NCBI RefSeq assembly: GCF_900604385.1
Contig: NZ_LR027382.1
Span: 2,898,076-2,962,075, forward strand
Length of the DNA: 64,000 nt
Reading direction: 5' to 3'
Origin: Alistipes megaguti
GTDB taxonomy: Bacteria; Bacteroidota; Bacteroidia; Bacteroidales; Rikenellaceae
The notes below the pieces were generated by a model. It searched no databases. It saw only the letters and a program-made list of their open reading frames with translations, and was not told the DNA's origin. Position 1 is the stretch's first letter. The number at the start of each line of letters is the position of its first letter. Shown piece after piece: positions 25,750-34,309 of this stretch. Made by a program: the position numbers and the translations under genes.

Positions 25750-26868
25750 ATGAAAAAAATCTTTATCGGAATGCTGCTCGCTGCAGGGTTCGCAGCCTGC
25801 TCGGACGGAAACAAAAACGGCGAACAGATCGCTTACGACATCCAGGGCAACTGGGATGAAGGGGCCGGACAATGGGTACGTCTCGTCAGCGATGATTTCC
25901 CACAGGCCGTCGATTCGGCAAAGGTCGGCGACGACAAGCTCTTCCATCTCCAGGGAGAGCTGGACTATGCACAAAAGGCCACGCTGCTCTTCGGCAAGCA
26001 GGGCTCCGATTACAAGGAGCGCCGGACGAAGGAGATCTTCCTCGACGGAACGCCCGTCACACTGACGGTCAAGCAGGAGGAGGGCAACCCCTTCAACCCC
26101 TCGGGTATCGACGTAACGGTCAAGGGCAGTCCCGAACAGCGCCTCATCGACCAGCAGTTCTCGATCGAACTGATGAACATGTTCGTCGAACTGGGTGAAG
26201 GAACCGCCAAGGATGAGGAGGCAAAGGCCAGCTCCAAGAAAGCGCGTGACGACTTCAACAAGACGCTCTTCGCTTTGATCGACTCGGCCCGCAACTGCCG
26301 GATGATCACCTACATGATCAGTGACTTCATGGTGCCCCGCTACCCGATCAAGACGATCGACAGTCTGTTCAACACGCTGACCGACAGCGTCAAGCAGAGT
26401 CATCTGGGCCGCAATCTGGCCGACAAGATCGCCCGTCTGAAGGCGGTCAACATCGGCGCCAAGGCTCCGGATTTCACGCTCCCGACGGTCGACGGCGGTG
26501 AACTCCGCCTTTCGGACCTGCGCGGCAAGGTCGTGCTGCTCGACTTCTGGGCTTCGTGGTGCGCACCCTGCCGCGGCGAGCTGCCCAACGTGAAGAAGAT
26601 CTACGAAAAGCACCACGCCGACGGACTGGAGGTTGTGGGCATCTCGCTCGACAACAAACGCGAAAACTGGCTCAAGGCGATCGAGGAGGAGCAGCTGCCC
26701 TGGATTCAGGTCTCCTCGCTGAAGGCCTTCGACTGCGACGTGGCGAAGACATACAGCGTACAGGCCATTCCGCGCATGTTCATCATCGACCGTGATGGCA
26801 CGATCATCGGCCTCGACCTGCGCGGCGAGAAACTCGCTCAACGCATGGATGAGATCTTTGCCAAATAG
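25750..26868 (+). CDS. Thioredoxin-like lipoprotein, tandem paralogue (TlpA family)
   Basis: 372 residues, lipobox Cys 17 (GFAAC). N-terminal domain YDIQGNWDEGAGQWVRLVSD matches the upstream paralogue; the thioredoxin domain (about 240-370) has FWASWCAPC with the downstream basic residue RGELPN and ending VQAIPRMFIID. Both active-site cysteines are present. The pair arose by tandem duplication: the same domains in the same order, moderate divergence. A terminator follows at 26891. Confidence 0.85.
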   Translation: MKKIFIGMLLAAGFAACSDGNKNGEQIAYDIQGNWDEGAGQWVRLVSDDFPQAVDSAKVGDDKLFHLQGELDYAQKATLLFGKQGSDYKERRTKEIFLDGTPVTLTVKQEEGNPFNPSGIDVTVKGSPEQRLIDQQFSIELMNMFVELGEGTAKDEEAKASSKKARDDFNKTLFALIDSARNCRMITYMISDFMVPRYPIKTIDSLFNTLTDSVKQSHLGRNLADKIARLKAVNIGAKAPDFTLPTVDGGELRLSDLRGKVVLLDFWASWCAPCRGELPNVKKIYEKHHADGLEVVGISLDNKRENWLKAIEEEQLPWIQVSSLKAFDCDVAKTYSVQAIPRMFIIDRDGTIIGLDLRGEKLAQRMDEIFAK

Positions 26869-26890
26869 GATCTGAAAAACCGGAATGGTA

Positions 26891-26923
26891 AGAGCCGCTC
26901 CCTTTTTACGGGGGCGGCTCTTT
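26891..26923 (+). terminator. Terminator after the TlpA gene pair
   Basis: AGAGCCGCTCCC (26891-26902) pairs with GGGGGCGGCTCT (one G-T pair) and is followed by TTGC. The remaining gene-free part of this gap is 26924-27075. Confidence 0.65.
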
Positions 26924-27075
26924 GCTTGAACGGCCCGGAAGGTTTCGCGGATGAAGACTCCGGCTGCGGCGGTCCCGGCAGTGAGGCCGTTCGAAAAAAA
27001 ATCGCACTGCCCGAAACTCCCTGACAGCAAGTGCGACGCGCGCCAAAGACAAGAGCCGGACAAGGAGATGGAGAT

Positions 27076-27091
27076 AGTCAAAATTTTGACT
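27076..27091. promoter_or_regulatory. Perfect 16-bp palindrome, candidate MarR operator
   Basis: AGTCAAAATTTTGACT is a perfect palindrome that covers the -33 box of the promoter below. A MarR dimer bound here would block RNA polymerase, giving autorepression of the efflux operon. Confidence 0.7.
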
Positions 27092-27115
27092 GTCGCACAA
27101 AATGAACTATCTTTG
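27085..27115 (+). promoter_or_regulatory. Consensus Bacteroidota promoter of the marR-tolC-emrA operon
   Basis: TTTG (27085-27088), 19-bp spacer, TATCTTTG (27108-27115): exact agreement with TTTG-N19-TAnnTTTG. Transcription should begin at about 27122, which rules out earlier start codons for the regulator. Confidence 0.8.
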
Positions 27116-27184
27116 CGGCCGAAATCAAGGATCACGACCAACGGAGGCAACGATTTTCGGGAATTTCAACTACAGATCGTGCGG

Positions 27185-27577
27185 ATGCGGATCGCCTTCC
27201 GCCAGTGCCTTCAACGCACGCTGAAACGCCACGGCATCAGCGTAACGTTCGAGATGCTGCAGGTGATAAGCTGCCTGTGGCGCGAGGAGGGCTCGACACA
27301 GCAGATTCTGGCCGAACGCACGGCCCGGAGCAAGGCCAGTCTGAGCAGCTTGATGACCACCCTCGAGAAACGCGGCTATATCGAACGCCGGGCGGAGCCC
27401 TCCGACCGACGCAACAAACGCGTCTACCTCTCGCCCGAAGGCGAACGCTTCTGGCTCGGCATCCTGCCGATCCTGAACGACCTCTACGCCCGCTTCGAAC
27501 AGAGCATCGGGCCGGAATGTCTCCGCGTCATGACGTCGGATCTAACCCGCATACAGCATGAACTGGAAAGCATATAG
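27185..27577 (+). CDS. MarR-family transcriptional regulator
   Basis: 130 residues from ATG at 27185; a GTG at 27179 is possible, but longer forms begin upstream of the promoter. Winged helix-turn-helix: FEMLQVISCLWREEGSTQQI then LAERTARSKASLSSLMTTLE and wing RGYIERRAEPSDRRNKRVYL, the standard MarR DxRxxxxxLT wing pattern. It probably represses its own operon through the palindrome at 27076. The gene overlaps the tolC start by 20 bp, so translation is coupled. The operon encodes a drug-efflux system; the inducing compound is not known. Confidence 0.88.
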   Translation: MRIAFRQCLQRTLKRHGISVTFEMLQVISCLWREEGSTQQILAERTARSKASLSSLMTTLEKRGYIERRAEPSDRRNKRVYLSPEGERFWLGILPILNDLYARFEQSIGPECLRVMTSDLTRIQHELESI

Positions 27578-28874
27578 GAACCTTCTCCTTGCATTGGGAG
27601 CGACCGCCGGGCTGCAACCGGCCGCCGCGCAGAGCGACACGCTCTTTCTGCCGGTGGCCCGGCTCTTCGAACTGGGCGTTCAGCAGAGCCTCACCCTGCA
27701 GTCCGACGCACTGGAGGAGGATGCCGCACGGATCCGCGAAGAGGAGGCCCGGGCCAACCGGCTGCCCGACCTTTCGGTCGGGTTGCGCGGCGGCTTTGCC
27801 GGACAGCCGGTGATCTTCCGCCAGGGGCTGCGGGAGCCCTAACGCCCCGATTCGCCCGACTGGTCGCAGAACTACGCCGTCGACTTTTCGCAACCGCTCT
27901 ACCGGGGCGGTAAACTGCGCCACACGATCCGCCGTGCCGGCATGGAACGCACGCTGGCCGCCCTGAAGAGCCAAACCGACGCCGCCGACCTGAAGCTGAA
28001 TCTGCTCGGTCAGTACATGCAGCTCTTCAGCCTCTACCGCGAGCAGGAGGTGCTGTCGCGCAACATCGAGGAGTCGGAACGACGCCTGCACGACATCCGC
28101 CGCATGAAGGAGGAGGGGCTCATCACGAACAACGACGTGCTGCGCAGCGAGATGCAGCTGACCAACGACCGCCTGTCACTGCAGCAGACCGACAACGACA
28201 TCGCCCTCGTGTCGCAGCAGCTGGACATCCTGCTGGGGATCGACGAGAGCCGGCTGATCGTTCCCGACACGACGCTGCTCTACCGCGCCATCACGATGGA
28301 CGACTACGACCACTACGTCGAGGAGGCCTGCGCCGAGGATCCGACGATGAAGCAGCTGCGCATGCAGACCGAGATGGCCCGTACGGATGTCGATCTGGCC
28401 CGCTCGGCGCTGCGTCCCGACCTCTCGCTCTACGCCTCGAACACGCTGGCACGGCCCATTGCCCGCACGATGGAGGATCTCTACAACAACACATGGAACG
28501 TCGGTCTGTCGGTTTCCGTACCGCTCTCGGCACTCTACAAGGGCCGCCACAAGGTGCGCGAGAGCCGCGTGGCGGTCGATGTACGCCGCAACGCCGAGGA
28601 GCAGCAGATGCAGCGCATCCGCGTGAAGGTCCGCACGGCCTTCCTGCGTCACCGCGAGGCCGTGCAGCAGGTCGAGGCGCTGCAGCTCTCGGCGCGTCAG
28701 GCCCAGGAGAACTACCGCATCATGCAGAACCGCTACATGAACCAGCTGGCCATTCTGACGGACCTGCTCGATGCGAACAGCGTGCGGCTGGACGTGGAGT
28801 TGCAGCTCACGGCGGCCCGCACGCGGGTGATCTACACCTACTACGAACTGCAGCGGGCCATCGGGCGGCTGTAA
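27558..28874 (+). pseudogene. TolC-family outer-membrane efflux protein, interrupted by an in-frame stop
   Basis: Reading from ATG at 27558 gives a signal peptide (MNWKAYRNLLLALGATAGLQ PAAA) and the start of the efflux protein; TAA at 27840-27842 then interrupts after GLREP. The same frame resumes as RPDSPDWSQNYAVDFSQPLY and continues through two OEP repeats to GRL and a stop at 28874, 438 codons in all, the normal length. A single base change, for example TAC or TAT to TAA, would explain it. A downstream in-frame ATG (27942) would lack the signal peptide. The gene is therefore nonfunctional unless the stop is an assembly error or is read through. Confidence 0.85.
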
Positions 28875-29071
28875 TTGACCGATGGAGGGGCCTTCGCCGG
28901 AGGGACGAAGCCCCGAATGCCCGCACACGAATCCCTCCGGGAGGCGGCCGAAGCGGCCCGGAGATACCGACTCCGCAGGCCCGGCCCAAGGGGGGGGGTC
29001 CCCGCACGGAACGAGTGCGGCGGACGGATGACGAAACGAAGAACAAACGAAAGGAAAAAGGTTAGGAAAGC
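28875..29071. other. 197-bp gap inside the efflux operon, GC-rich with hairpins and a G9 run
   Basis: There is no supported gene. It contains short inverted repeats (AATCCCTCCGGGAGGC around 28930-28946, CGAAGCGGCCCGG) and a run of nine G at 28990-28998. The gap is long for an operon whose other genes overlap. Confidence 0.5.
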
Positions 29072-30139
29072 ATGGGAGACTGGAGTAAGAAACGCGACGA
29101 GCTTCGCAAGCAACGCCACCGCAACATCGTGTTGAACGTCGTCTGCATCCTGCTGGCAGGATCGGGACTGTGGGTAACGGCCGACTATTTCCGGCGCCAC
29201 AAGAACTACGTGGTGACGAACGACGCCTCGATCGACCAGTACGTGGCGCCGATCAACATCCGCGTGGCGGGCTACATCCGCGAGGTGCGCTTCACCGAGC
29301 ACCAGTTCGTCCACAAGGGCGACACGCTGCTGGTGCTCGACGACCGCGAATACCGCATCCGGGTCAAGGAGGCCGAGGCGGCGCTGCTCGACGCCCACGG
29401 CACGCAGGAGGTGATCCATTCGGGGATCGAGACGTCGCGGACGAACGTCGCGGTGCAGGATGCGAACATCGCCGAGGCGAAGGCCAAACTCTGGCAGACG
29501 GAGCAGGACTTCCAGCGTTTCGAACGGCTGATGCGCGATGAATCGGTCCCGGGCCAGCAGTACGAACAGGCCAAGGCGTCGTACGACGCGGCGCAGGCCC
29601 GCTACCAGGCGCTCGTGGCGCAGAAGGAGGCGGCCGTCTCGCAGTACTCCGAGGCGAGCAAGCGCACGGTCAGCGCCGAGGCCAACATTCTGCGCTGCGA
29701 GGCCGACCTCGACATGGCGCGGCTCAATCTGAGCTACACGGCCCTCACGGCCCCCTACGACGGCTACATCGGACGCCGTACGCTCGAACCGGGCCAGTTC
29801 GTGCAGGCCGGGCAGACGATCTCCTACATGGTGCGCAACCAGGACAAGTACATCACGGCCAACTACAAGGAGACGCAGATCGCCCATATCTTCATCGGAC
29901 AGGAGGTGATCGTCAAGGTCGATGCCTTTCCGGGCCGCACGTTCCGGGGCCGCGTCACGGCGATCTCCGAGGCCACGGGATCGAAATACTCGCTCGTGCC
30001 GACCGACAACTCGGCCGGCAACTTCGTCAAGGTGCAGCAGCGCATCCCGGTGCGCATCGACCTGGTTGACATTTCGCAGGAGGAGATGGGCCAGCTGCGT
30101 GCCGGCATGATGGTCGAAACCGAAGCCGTGCGCCGATGA
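29072..30139 (+). CDS. HlyD/EmrA-type membrane fusion protein
   Basis: 355 residues. A single N-terminal membrane helix (about 18-38, VLNVVCILLAGSGLWVTADY), lipoyl-type half-motifs at about 65-90 and 205-250 (SYTALTAPYDGYIGRRTLEP) around a coiled-coil hairpin (about 110-200), and a beta-barrel part with GQEVIVKVDAFPGRTFRGRV. These features match EmrA/HlyD adaptors linking an inner-membrane MFS pump to TolC. The MFS pump gene expected next is absent: the sequence changes at about 30140 into AT-rich remnant DNA. With a stop in tolC and no pump the adaptor is probably orphaned. Confidence 0.88.
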   Translation: MGDWSKKRDELRKQRHRNIVLNVVCILLAGSGLWVTADYFRRHKNYVVTNDASIDQYVAPINIRVAGYIREVRFTEHQFVHKGDTLLVLDDREYRIRVKEAEAALLDAHGTQEVIHSGIETSRTNVAVQDANIAEAKAKLWQTEQDFQRFERLMRDESVPGQQYEQAKASYDAAQARYQALVAQKEAAVSQYSEASKRTVSAEANILRCEADLDMARLNLSYTALTAPYDGYIGRRTLEPGQFVQAGQTISYMVRNQDKYITANYKETQIAHIFIGQEVIVKVDAFPGRTFRGRVTAISEATGSKYSLVPTDNSAGNFVKVQQRIPVRIDLVDISQEEMGQLRAGMMVETEAVRR

Positions 30140-30304
30140 TGTGTAATCAAATATGATTTCTTTTCCTATGGTTATCCAATATCGAGGGCATGGACTTGTT
30201 GCCTTGTCGCTCCTCATAGTATATACAGCACAATATATCTGGAAATCTATCTCCGGATCAATTATCTGATATATTTCCTTTTGTAATTTACTCCATCTTT
30301 TCAT
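30140..30304 (-). pseudogene. 5' fragment of an unrecognised gene, cut at the efflux operon junction
   Basis: The minus strand from ATG at 30304 reads MKRWSKLQKEIYQIIDPEID, then FQIYCAVYTMRSDKATS and PRYWITIGKEIIFDY, before the frame runs into the reverse complement of the HlyD 3' end at about 30140. The base composition is AT-rich like the island. An earlier ATG at 30346 lies in an 8-bp hairpin (30338-30357). The protein family was not recognised. It lies directly downstream of the IS4-interrupted gene and may have formed an operon with it. Confidence 0.55.
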
Positions 30305-30488
30305 GTATTCTTCCTCTGTAGCTAATGTTTGGCAGCTAATCGCCATTTGTGGCGATTGAGGTACGTATTACTTGCTTTTTCGAGTTATTACAATATCATC
30401 AAACGTTAATAGTAACGGCTGACCGTCTGGTTTATATTCCCTCCAATTTTCAACGCTTGGGTCTTCATAATCCATCATCAAGTGATAA

Positions 30489-31810
30489 CACTGCTGTCCG
30501 GAGAAATTTTACCATAAAGTAGGTTGCTCGACAGAACCCGCCTCCGGAACACAAACGGGAGTTGTCGGCTGATTATAAATTTCACGGATATCCGCCCTCT
30601 GGAAGAGGACTTGTCCGATTGAGTTAGAGATAGAATGAAGACTTGGATCCAACCCGTATCGCTTCTTCGCAATGATGAGCAGCAGATAGTCACAAATGGC
30701 TATCCATATCTGCGTGTACACGGCGTTCTTGGAAGTGCCGTAGAAAGTCCTGATGTGAAGATGCTGCTTGATCCATTTGATGAACAGTTCTATCTGCCAG
30801 CGTTCATGGTAGAGTTCCGCAATAGTCAGCGGATCGTCAATCGCAAAGTTGTTGGTCAGAAATCGATATGATCTTCCAGTCTCAAAGTCTTCATATACAA
30901 CAAGTCTCAATGTGTCTGGATACTTTCTGGTAGAGTAATATCCAGCAAGTCTGATAGTCTCATCCGAAAGAACGCCCGAGTCTTTGTTGACAGGTCTGGA
31001 CTCAATAACCTCATAAGACATATTATCCTTGGCGCGTGTAACAAAGCAGGCGCCCTTTTGCTGGAAATGCTTGTAAAGTTTCTCAAAGGCAACATATCCC
31101 CTATCCATCAGGTAGAAAGCACCTGCTTCAACAGGAATCTTGTCCATCATCCTGGCATCGTTAACCTTGCCTGGCGTGAGCATGACAAATGTGGGAATCG
31201 AGCCTCGCAGATCCATCAGTGTATGTATCTTGAACGCGCCCTTACCATGATGAAACTCGGCCCATGGACACAACTTAAGACACAGTTCAATGGTACTGCT
31301 GTCAAACGCATATATCATCTCCTCAAGACCAATTCGCAGCTTTTCATCCTTGTAAAGCATCGTGGCTTCCTTTACCAAAGTCATCGCAAAGTCTTGATAT
31401 ATACGCCAATCCTTCTTCTCGTTGGCCTCCGCAAGCGTGGATCGAGGTATTGCCTTGATTCCGGAGCGATAGAGGTCGCCGCAGAGGTTAAGTGTAGTCT
31501 CTATATCTCTCAAACCAGCTCTGTCAGTGAACTGTGCAAAACTCATCACCATGAACTGGTCACGACAATTGAATTTGATAGCATGCCGGTCTCCTTTGTA
31601 GCGGTCGACACATTTCTTGAACTCGTATTCGTTAATGAGAGACATAATCTGAGCGAAGATTGTTTTTCCTTTGTTCATGGCTTGCGGATAACCTCTTGAT
31701 GGTTACCGCAAAGTTACTGATGTTCTAATCGAAAAATTTTCTAATGCTTGTAACTTATTGATGTTTAATAATTAAAACATTGTCGGAGAATTTTTCTCCG
31801 GACACTAGTG
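30489..31810 (-). mobile_element. IS4-family insertion sequence with 9-bp target duplication
   Basis: 1322 bp. Terminal inverted repeats CACTGCTGTCCGGAGAAA (left) and CACTAGTGTCCGGAGAAA (right, reverse strand), two mismatches in 18. Flanking direct repeats AAGTGATAA at 30480-30488 and 31811-31819. It carries one intact transposase gene. Confidence 0.93.
30509..31678 (-). CDS. IS4-family transposase
   Basis: 389 residues. N-terminal DUF4372-type domain (MNKGKTIFAQIMSLINEYEF KKCVDRYKG) and DDE core: YAFDSSTIELC with the first Asp (about 125), YLMDRGYVAFEKL with the second Asp, and YHERWQIELFIKWIK, the exact IS4 Y(2)R(3)E(6)K motif with the catalytic Glu. Length is usual, and the gene fills the element almost end to end, so it should be functional. 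Confidence 0.93.
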   Translation of the reverse strand: MNKGKTIFAQIMSLINEYEFKKCVDRYKGDRHAIKFNCRDQFMVMSFAQFTDRAGLRDIETTLNLCGDLYRSGIKAIPRSTLAEANEKKDWRIYQDFAMTLVKEATMLYKDEKLRIGLEEMIYAFDSSTIELCLKLCPWAEFHHGKGAFKIHTLMDLRGSIPTFVMLTPGKVNDARMMDKIPVEAGAFYLMDRGYVAFEKLYKHFQQKGACFVTRAKDNMSYEVIESRPVNKDSGVLSDETIRLAGYYSTRKYPDTLRLVVYEDFETGRSYRFLTNNFAIDDPLTIAELYHERWQIELFIKWIKQHLHIRTFYGTSKNAVYTQIWIAICDYLLLIIAKKRYGLDPSLHSISNSIGQVLFQRADIREIYNQPTTPVCVPEAGSVEQPTLW

Positions 31811-32048
31811 AAGTGATAATAATTATAAATTCCAGCACTTTCTGGTGGTAAATCCGGCAGACTGTGTATGTTATAGCATCCTACGTTTTCCAGCCCTTTT
31901 TCTTCAATCAGTTTCAACCAACCTAAAGCCTTATCTATTTGCTGAAGATAGGGAAGTTCCTGTTGATTGCCATGTTTCAAAGCATCAACAGTTTTTATTC
32001 GTTCTTTTTGTAACAATTCAATAATATCTTTCATTCTTATTTTAATTA

Positions 32049-33475
32049 GTCGCCCCTTAAAAATAGTTTTATTTATTGGTATTCAGTAATTTAATTTATA
32101 GAAGTCTTTGATAAATCTGGAAGTTTTCTTATCTTTACGTTAATAAACTTGCAGATTTTATGATTAAAAATACGAATAACAGTCCTTCTTTATTCAGCAA
32201 CCTATCAGACATGCTGAACCAATCGCACCCGCTTTACCAATTGGCAGACAAAATAGATTGGGGAAAATTTGAAACGGCTTTTCAACCTTTGTATTGTCAG
32301 GATAACGGCCGTCCCGGCAAGCCAATCCGTTTAATGTGCGGTTTGCTTATCCTGAAACACCTTCGTAACCTGTCGGATGAGTCTTTGGTAGAGCAATGGA
32401 GCGAAAACGCTTATTATCAGTATTTCTGTGGCATGCAGGAGTTTACCCCGTCTGCCCCTTGTGCGTCTTCAGAACTGGTTCATTTCCGCAAACGTATCGG
32501 TGAAAAGGGAATTGAACTCATTTTCCAGGAAAGTATCCGTGTGAATAACGACGATGATGATGGCCGTCATCATGATACGGCTTTTATTGATTCCACAGTT
32601 CAGGAAAAGAACATCACTTACCCCACGGATGCAAAGTTGCATAAGAAGATCGTGAAGAAAGTTCTTGGCATTGTAAAAAAGCTGGGACTTCCCCTGCGCC
32701 AAAGCTACACCTTTGTGCTGAAGAAGATCTATCGTGACCAGCGTTTCCGGAACCATCCCAAAAACAGGGAAAAAGCTCTCAGGGCGGACAGGCGTTTACG
32801 TACAATAGCCGGAAGACTTGTCAGGGAACTGAAGCGTAATCTTAAAGAGAATCACGACTATGATAAATTGCTCAGACTCTTTGAAACCGTTCTGTCCCAA
32901 AGGCGGAACAGCCGGAAAAAGATTTATTCCATCCATGAGCCGGACGTGCAATGTATCAGCAAGGGTAAAGAACATAAAAAATATGAATTCGGCAACAAGG
33001 TGTCCATCATACGTTCTGCCACAGGAATTATTCTTGGAGCCATATCCTTTCGCAATGAATATGACGGTCATACCATCGAGTCTTCCTTGGCGCAGGTAGA
33101 ACGGTTAACCGGAAGGAAGATTAAAGTGCTGGCTGGTGATAGAGGATACAGAGGCAGGAAGGAAATTAACGGGACGAAGATTATGATTCCCGATGTTCCC
33201 AAGAAATCAGACAGACGTTATCAGAAGCTGAAAAAACATAAACTTTTCTGCAAGCGTGCAGGTATAGAACCAACAATAGGTCACTTAAAGTCAGATTACC
33301 GATTGGGCCGCAACTTTTATAAAGGTGTGGTCGGGGATGCTGTGAACGTGCTACTGGCGGCAGCAGCCTATAACTTCAAAAGAGCCATGAAAGCTCTTTG
33401 GTGCATGCTTCATAAAATCTGCGAGATACTGTGGAAAAACGATATCTCGCAAAAATGGGCTTTTTAAGGGACGAC
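32049..33475 (+). mobile_element. IS5-family-like insertion sequence
   Basis: Ends are GTCGCCCCTTAAAAA (left) and, on the reverse strand, GTCGTCCCTTAAAAA (right), one mismatch, each flanked by TA, which may be a 2-bp target duplication. About 1427 bp with one transposase gene. It lies 14 bp upstream of the IS4-interrupted gene. Confidence 0.8.
32160..33467 (+). CDS. IS5-family-like DDE transposase
   Basis: 435 residues. N-terminal DUF772-type domain (PIRLMCGLLILKHLRNLSDE, about 57-76; ENAYYQYFCGMQEF), first Asp in HDTAFIDSTVQEKNITYPTD, a basic middle region, second Asp in LAGDRGYRGRKE and Glu in KRAGIEPTIGHLKSDYRLGR. It is complete with no frameshift. Unrelated in sequence to the copies at 11452 and 14465 apart from the shared superfamily fold. 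Confidence 0.9.
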   Translation: MIKNTNNSPSLFSNLSDMLNQSHPLYQLADKIDWGKFETAFQPLYCQDNGRPGKPIRLMCGLLILKHLRNLSDESLVEQWSENAYYQYFCGMQEFTPSAPCASSELVHFRKRIGEKGIELIFQESIRVNNDDDDGRHHDTAFIDSTVQEKNITYPTDAKLHKKIVKKVLGIVKKLGLPLRQSYTFVLKKIYRDQRFRNHPKNREKALRADRRLRTIAGRLVRELKRNLKENHDYDKLLRLFETVLSQRRNSRKKIYSIHEPDVQCISKGKEHKKYEFGNKVSIIRSATGIILGAISFRNEYDGHTIESSLAQVERLTGRKIKVLAGDRGYRGRKEINGTKIMIPDVPKKSDRRYQKLKKHKLFCKRAGIEPTIGHLKSDYRLGRNFYKGVVGDAVNVLLAAAAYNFKRAMKALWCMLHKICEILWKNDISQKWAF

Positions 33476-34205
33476 TATCTAACTGCTAACCGAAGCAAAT
33501 TGAAATGCGACTGAAATGGAGCATTTGTTGCAGGACTCCAGGAGTTCTGCTGTGCACGTTTCGTCAACTGTTTTTTTCGTGGATCAGTGAGATTCGAGGA
33601 TAAAGATAGGATTTTTTTACAAAAAATATCATTTTTAGACATATTTATGCAATTTTCGGTTCATATAAGGATAATTTTCGGTCCGGAAAAAGGGAACTAA
33701 CTTTCAATTTTCGGTCTATCATCCATGATAAAAAACACTGATTGAAAATATATTACAAGAACAATTGGCCAAAAAGTCGGAGGTTTTTTCGAAAAGAGAT
33801 AAAAAATCAGAAGAAAAACGGAGTTTTTCTCCCGAGAAGCGACCGATTCAACACAGAAAATCGCCCTTAAGCCGCAGGGCAAAATCTTTCCAAGGAAGCG
33901 ACTCCACCCGTTTCGAAGGTAAACCCGTCCGGAACGAGGAAGCAATCCCGGGAAGAGTGCAACCACAGACCCTGCCCGCCGCATGACTCCTCTCAAGACA
34001 CGGCAAGGATGCGAACAGGCAGAGAAAAGTCCTCTCTTCCGATAAAATCATGCGAAGCGTGCCGTTACAATACCATTAAAATAACGATTCGGCAAAACCC
34101 GGCCAAAACGCTATATCACTGGTTGCAAGCAGTCTCAAGACGCAGATAGGACCCCGAATCATTTCGTCCAAAGAGTTTTATGCGGCAAAATGAACAAAAA
34201 AGCAT
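33476..34205. other. Gene-free interval between the IS island and the PUL regulators
   Basis: About 730 bp with no supported gene. A basic 73-codon frame at 33765-33986 begins with TTG and has no family signature, so it was not called. The stretch contains three phased AATTTTCGGT repeats (listed separately). Confidence 0.5.
33651..33715. repeat. Three direct repeats of AATTTTCGGT at helical-turn spacing
   Basis: Identical 10-mers at 33651-33660, 33673-33682 and 33706-33715. The start-to-start distances are 22 and 33 bp, close to two and three turns of DNA, so all three face the same side of the helix. The function is unknown; possible sites for a cooperatively binding regulator. Confidence 0.65.
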
Positions 34206-34213
34206 TATATTTG
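34206..34213 (+). promoter_or_regulatory. -7 box (TATATTTG) for the ECF sigma gene
   Basis: TATATTTG matches TAnnTTTG, 97 bp before the chosen sigma start. The in-frame ATG at 34190 is upstream of this box and is therefore unlikely to be used. A clear -33 TTTG was not found. Confidence 0.5.
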
Positions 34214-34309
34214 CTTGACAATAAACCCAGCAATACTCCATCGCGGCACAGCATCCTCACTCCGCAAAACGAACAATGCCGTACCGCCGTATTTTTTGAG
34301 ACACTTGCC

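Larger units (their letters stand above)
30368..32034 (-). pseudogene. Small unrecognised gene interrupted by an IS4-family element
   Basis: The gene begins at ATG 32034 (MKDIIELLQKERIKTVDALK) and is interrupted after PESAGIYNYYH by an insertion sequence. Removing the element and one copy of the 9-bp duplication AAGTGATAA joins the frame exactly to LMMDYEDPSVENWREYKPDG and QPLLLTFDDIVITRKSK, ending at 30368: 111 residues. No family was recognised; the N-terminal half is helical and charged. The perfect reading-frame rejoining shows that the insertion is recent. Confidence 0.8.

Noticed and set aside
26951..27184. Longer N-terminus for the MarR regulator
   Set aside because: The consensus promoter at 27085-27115 lies inside this segment, and the added residues have no MarR character.
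28875..29135. Frame crossing the tolC-emrA gap through the G9 run
   Set aside because: Runs into the start of the adaptor gene in another frame, has no domain and is Arg/Gly-rich as expected from GC-rich non-coding DNA.
28841..30150. Antisense frame of the efflux adaptor
   Set aside because: Low-information Arg/Leu/Val-rich translation opposite a well-supported HlyD gene; only its upstream tail beyond about 30140 looks like real protein and was annotated as a fragment.
33765..33986. Basic 73-codon frame upstream of the sigma gene
   Set aside because: TTG start, highly charged without structure, no neighbour support or promoter; more likely chance.
34190..34309. Upstream start codon for the ECF sigma gene
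   Set aside because: The extra 40 residues precede the conserved region 2 start and contain the -7 promoter box, so translation from there would not be possible from this promoter.
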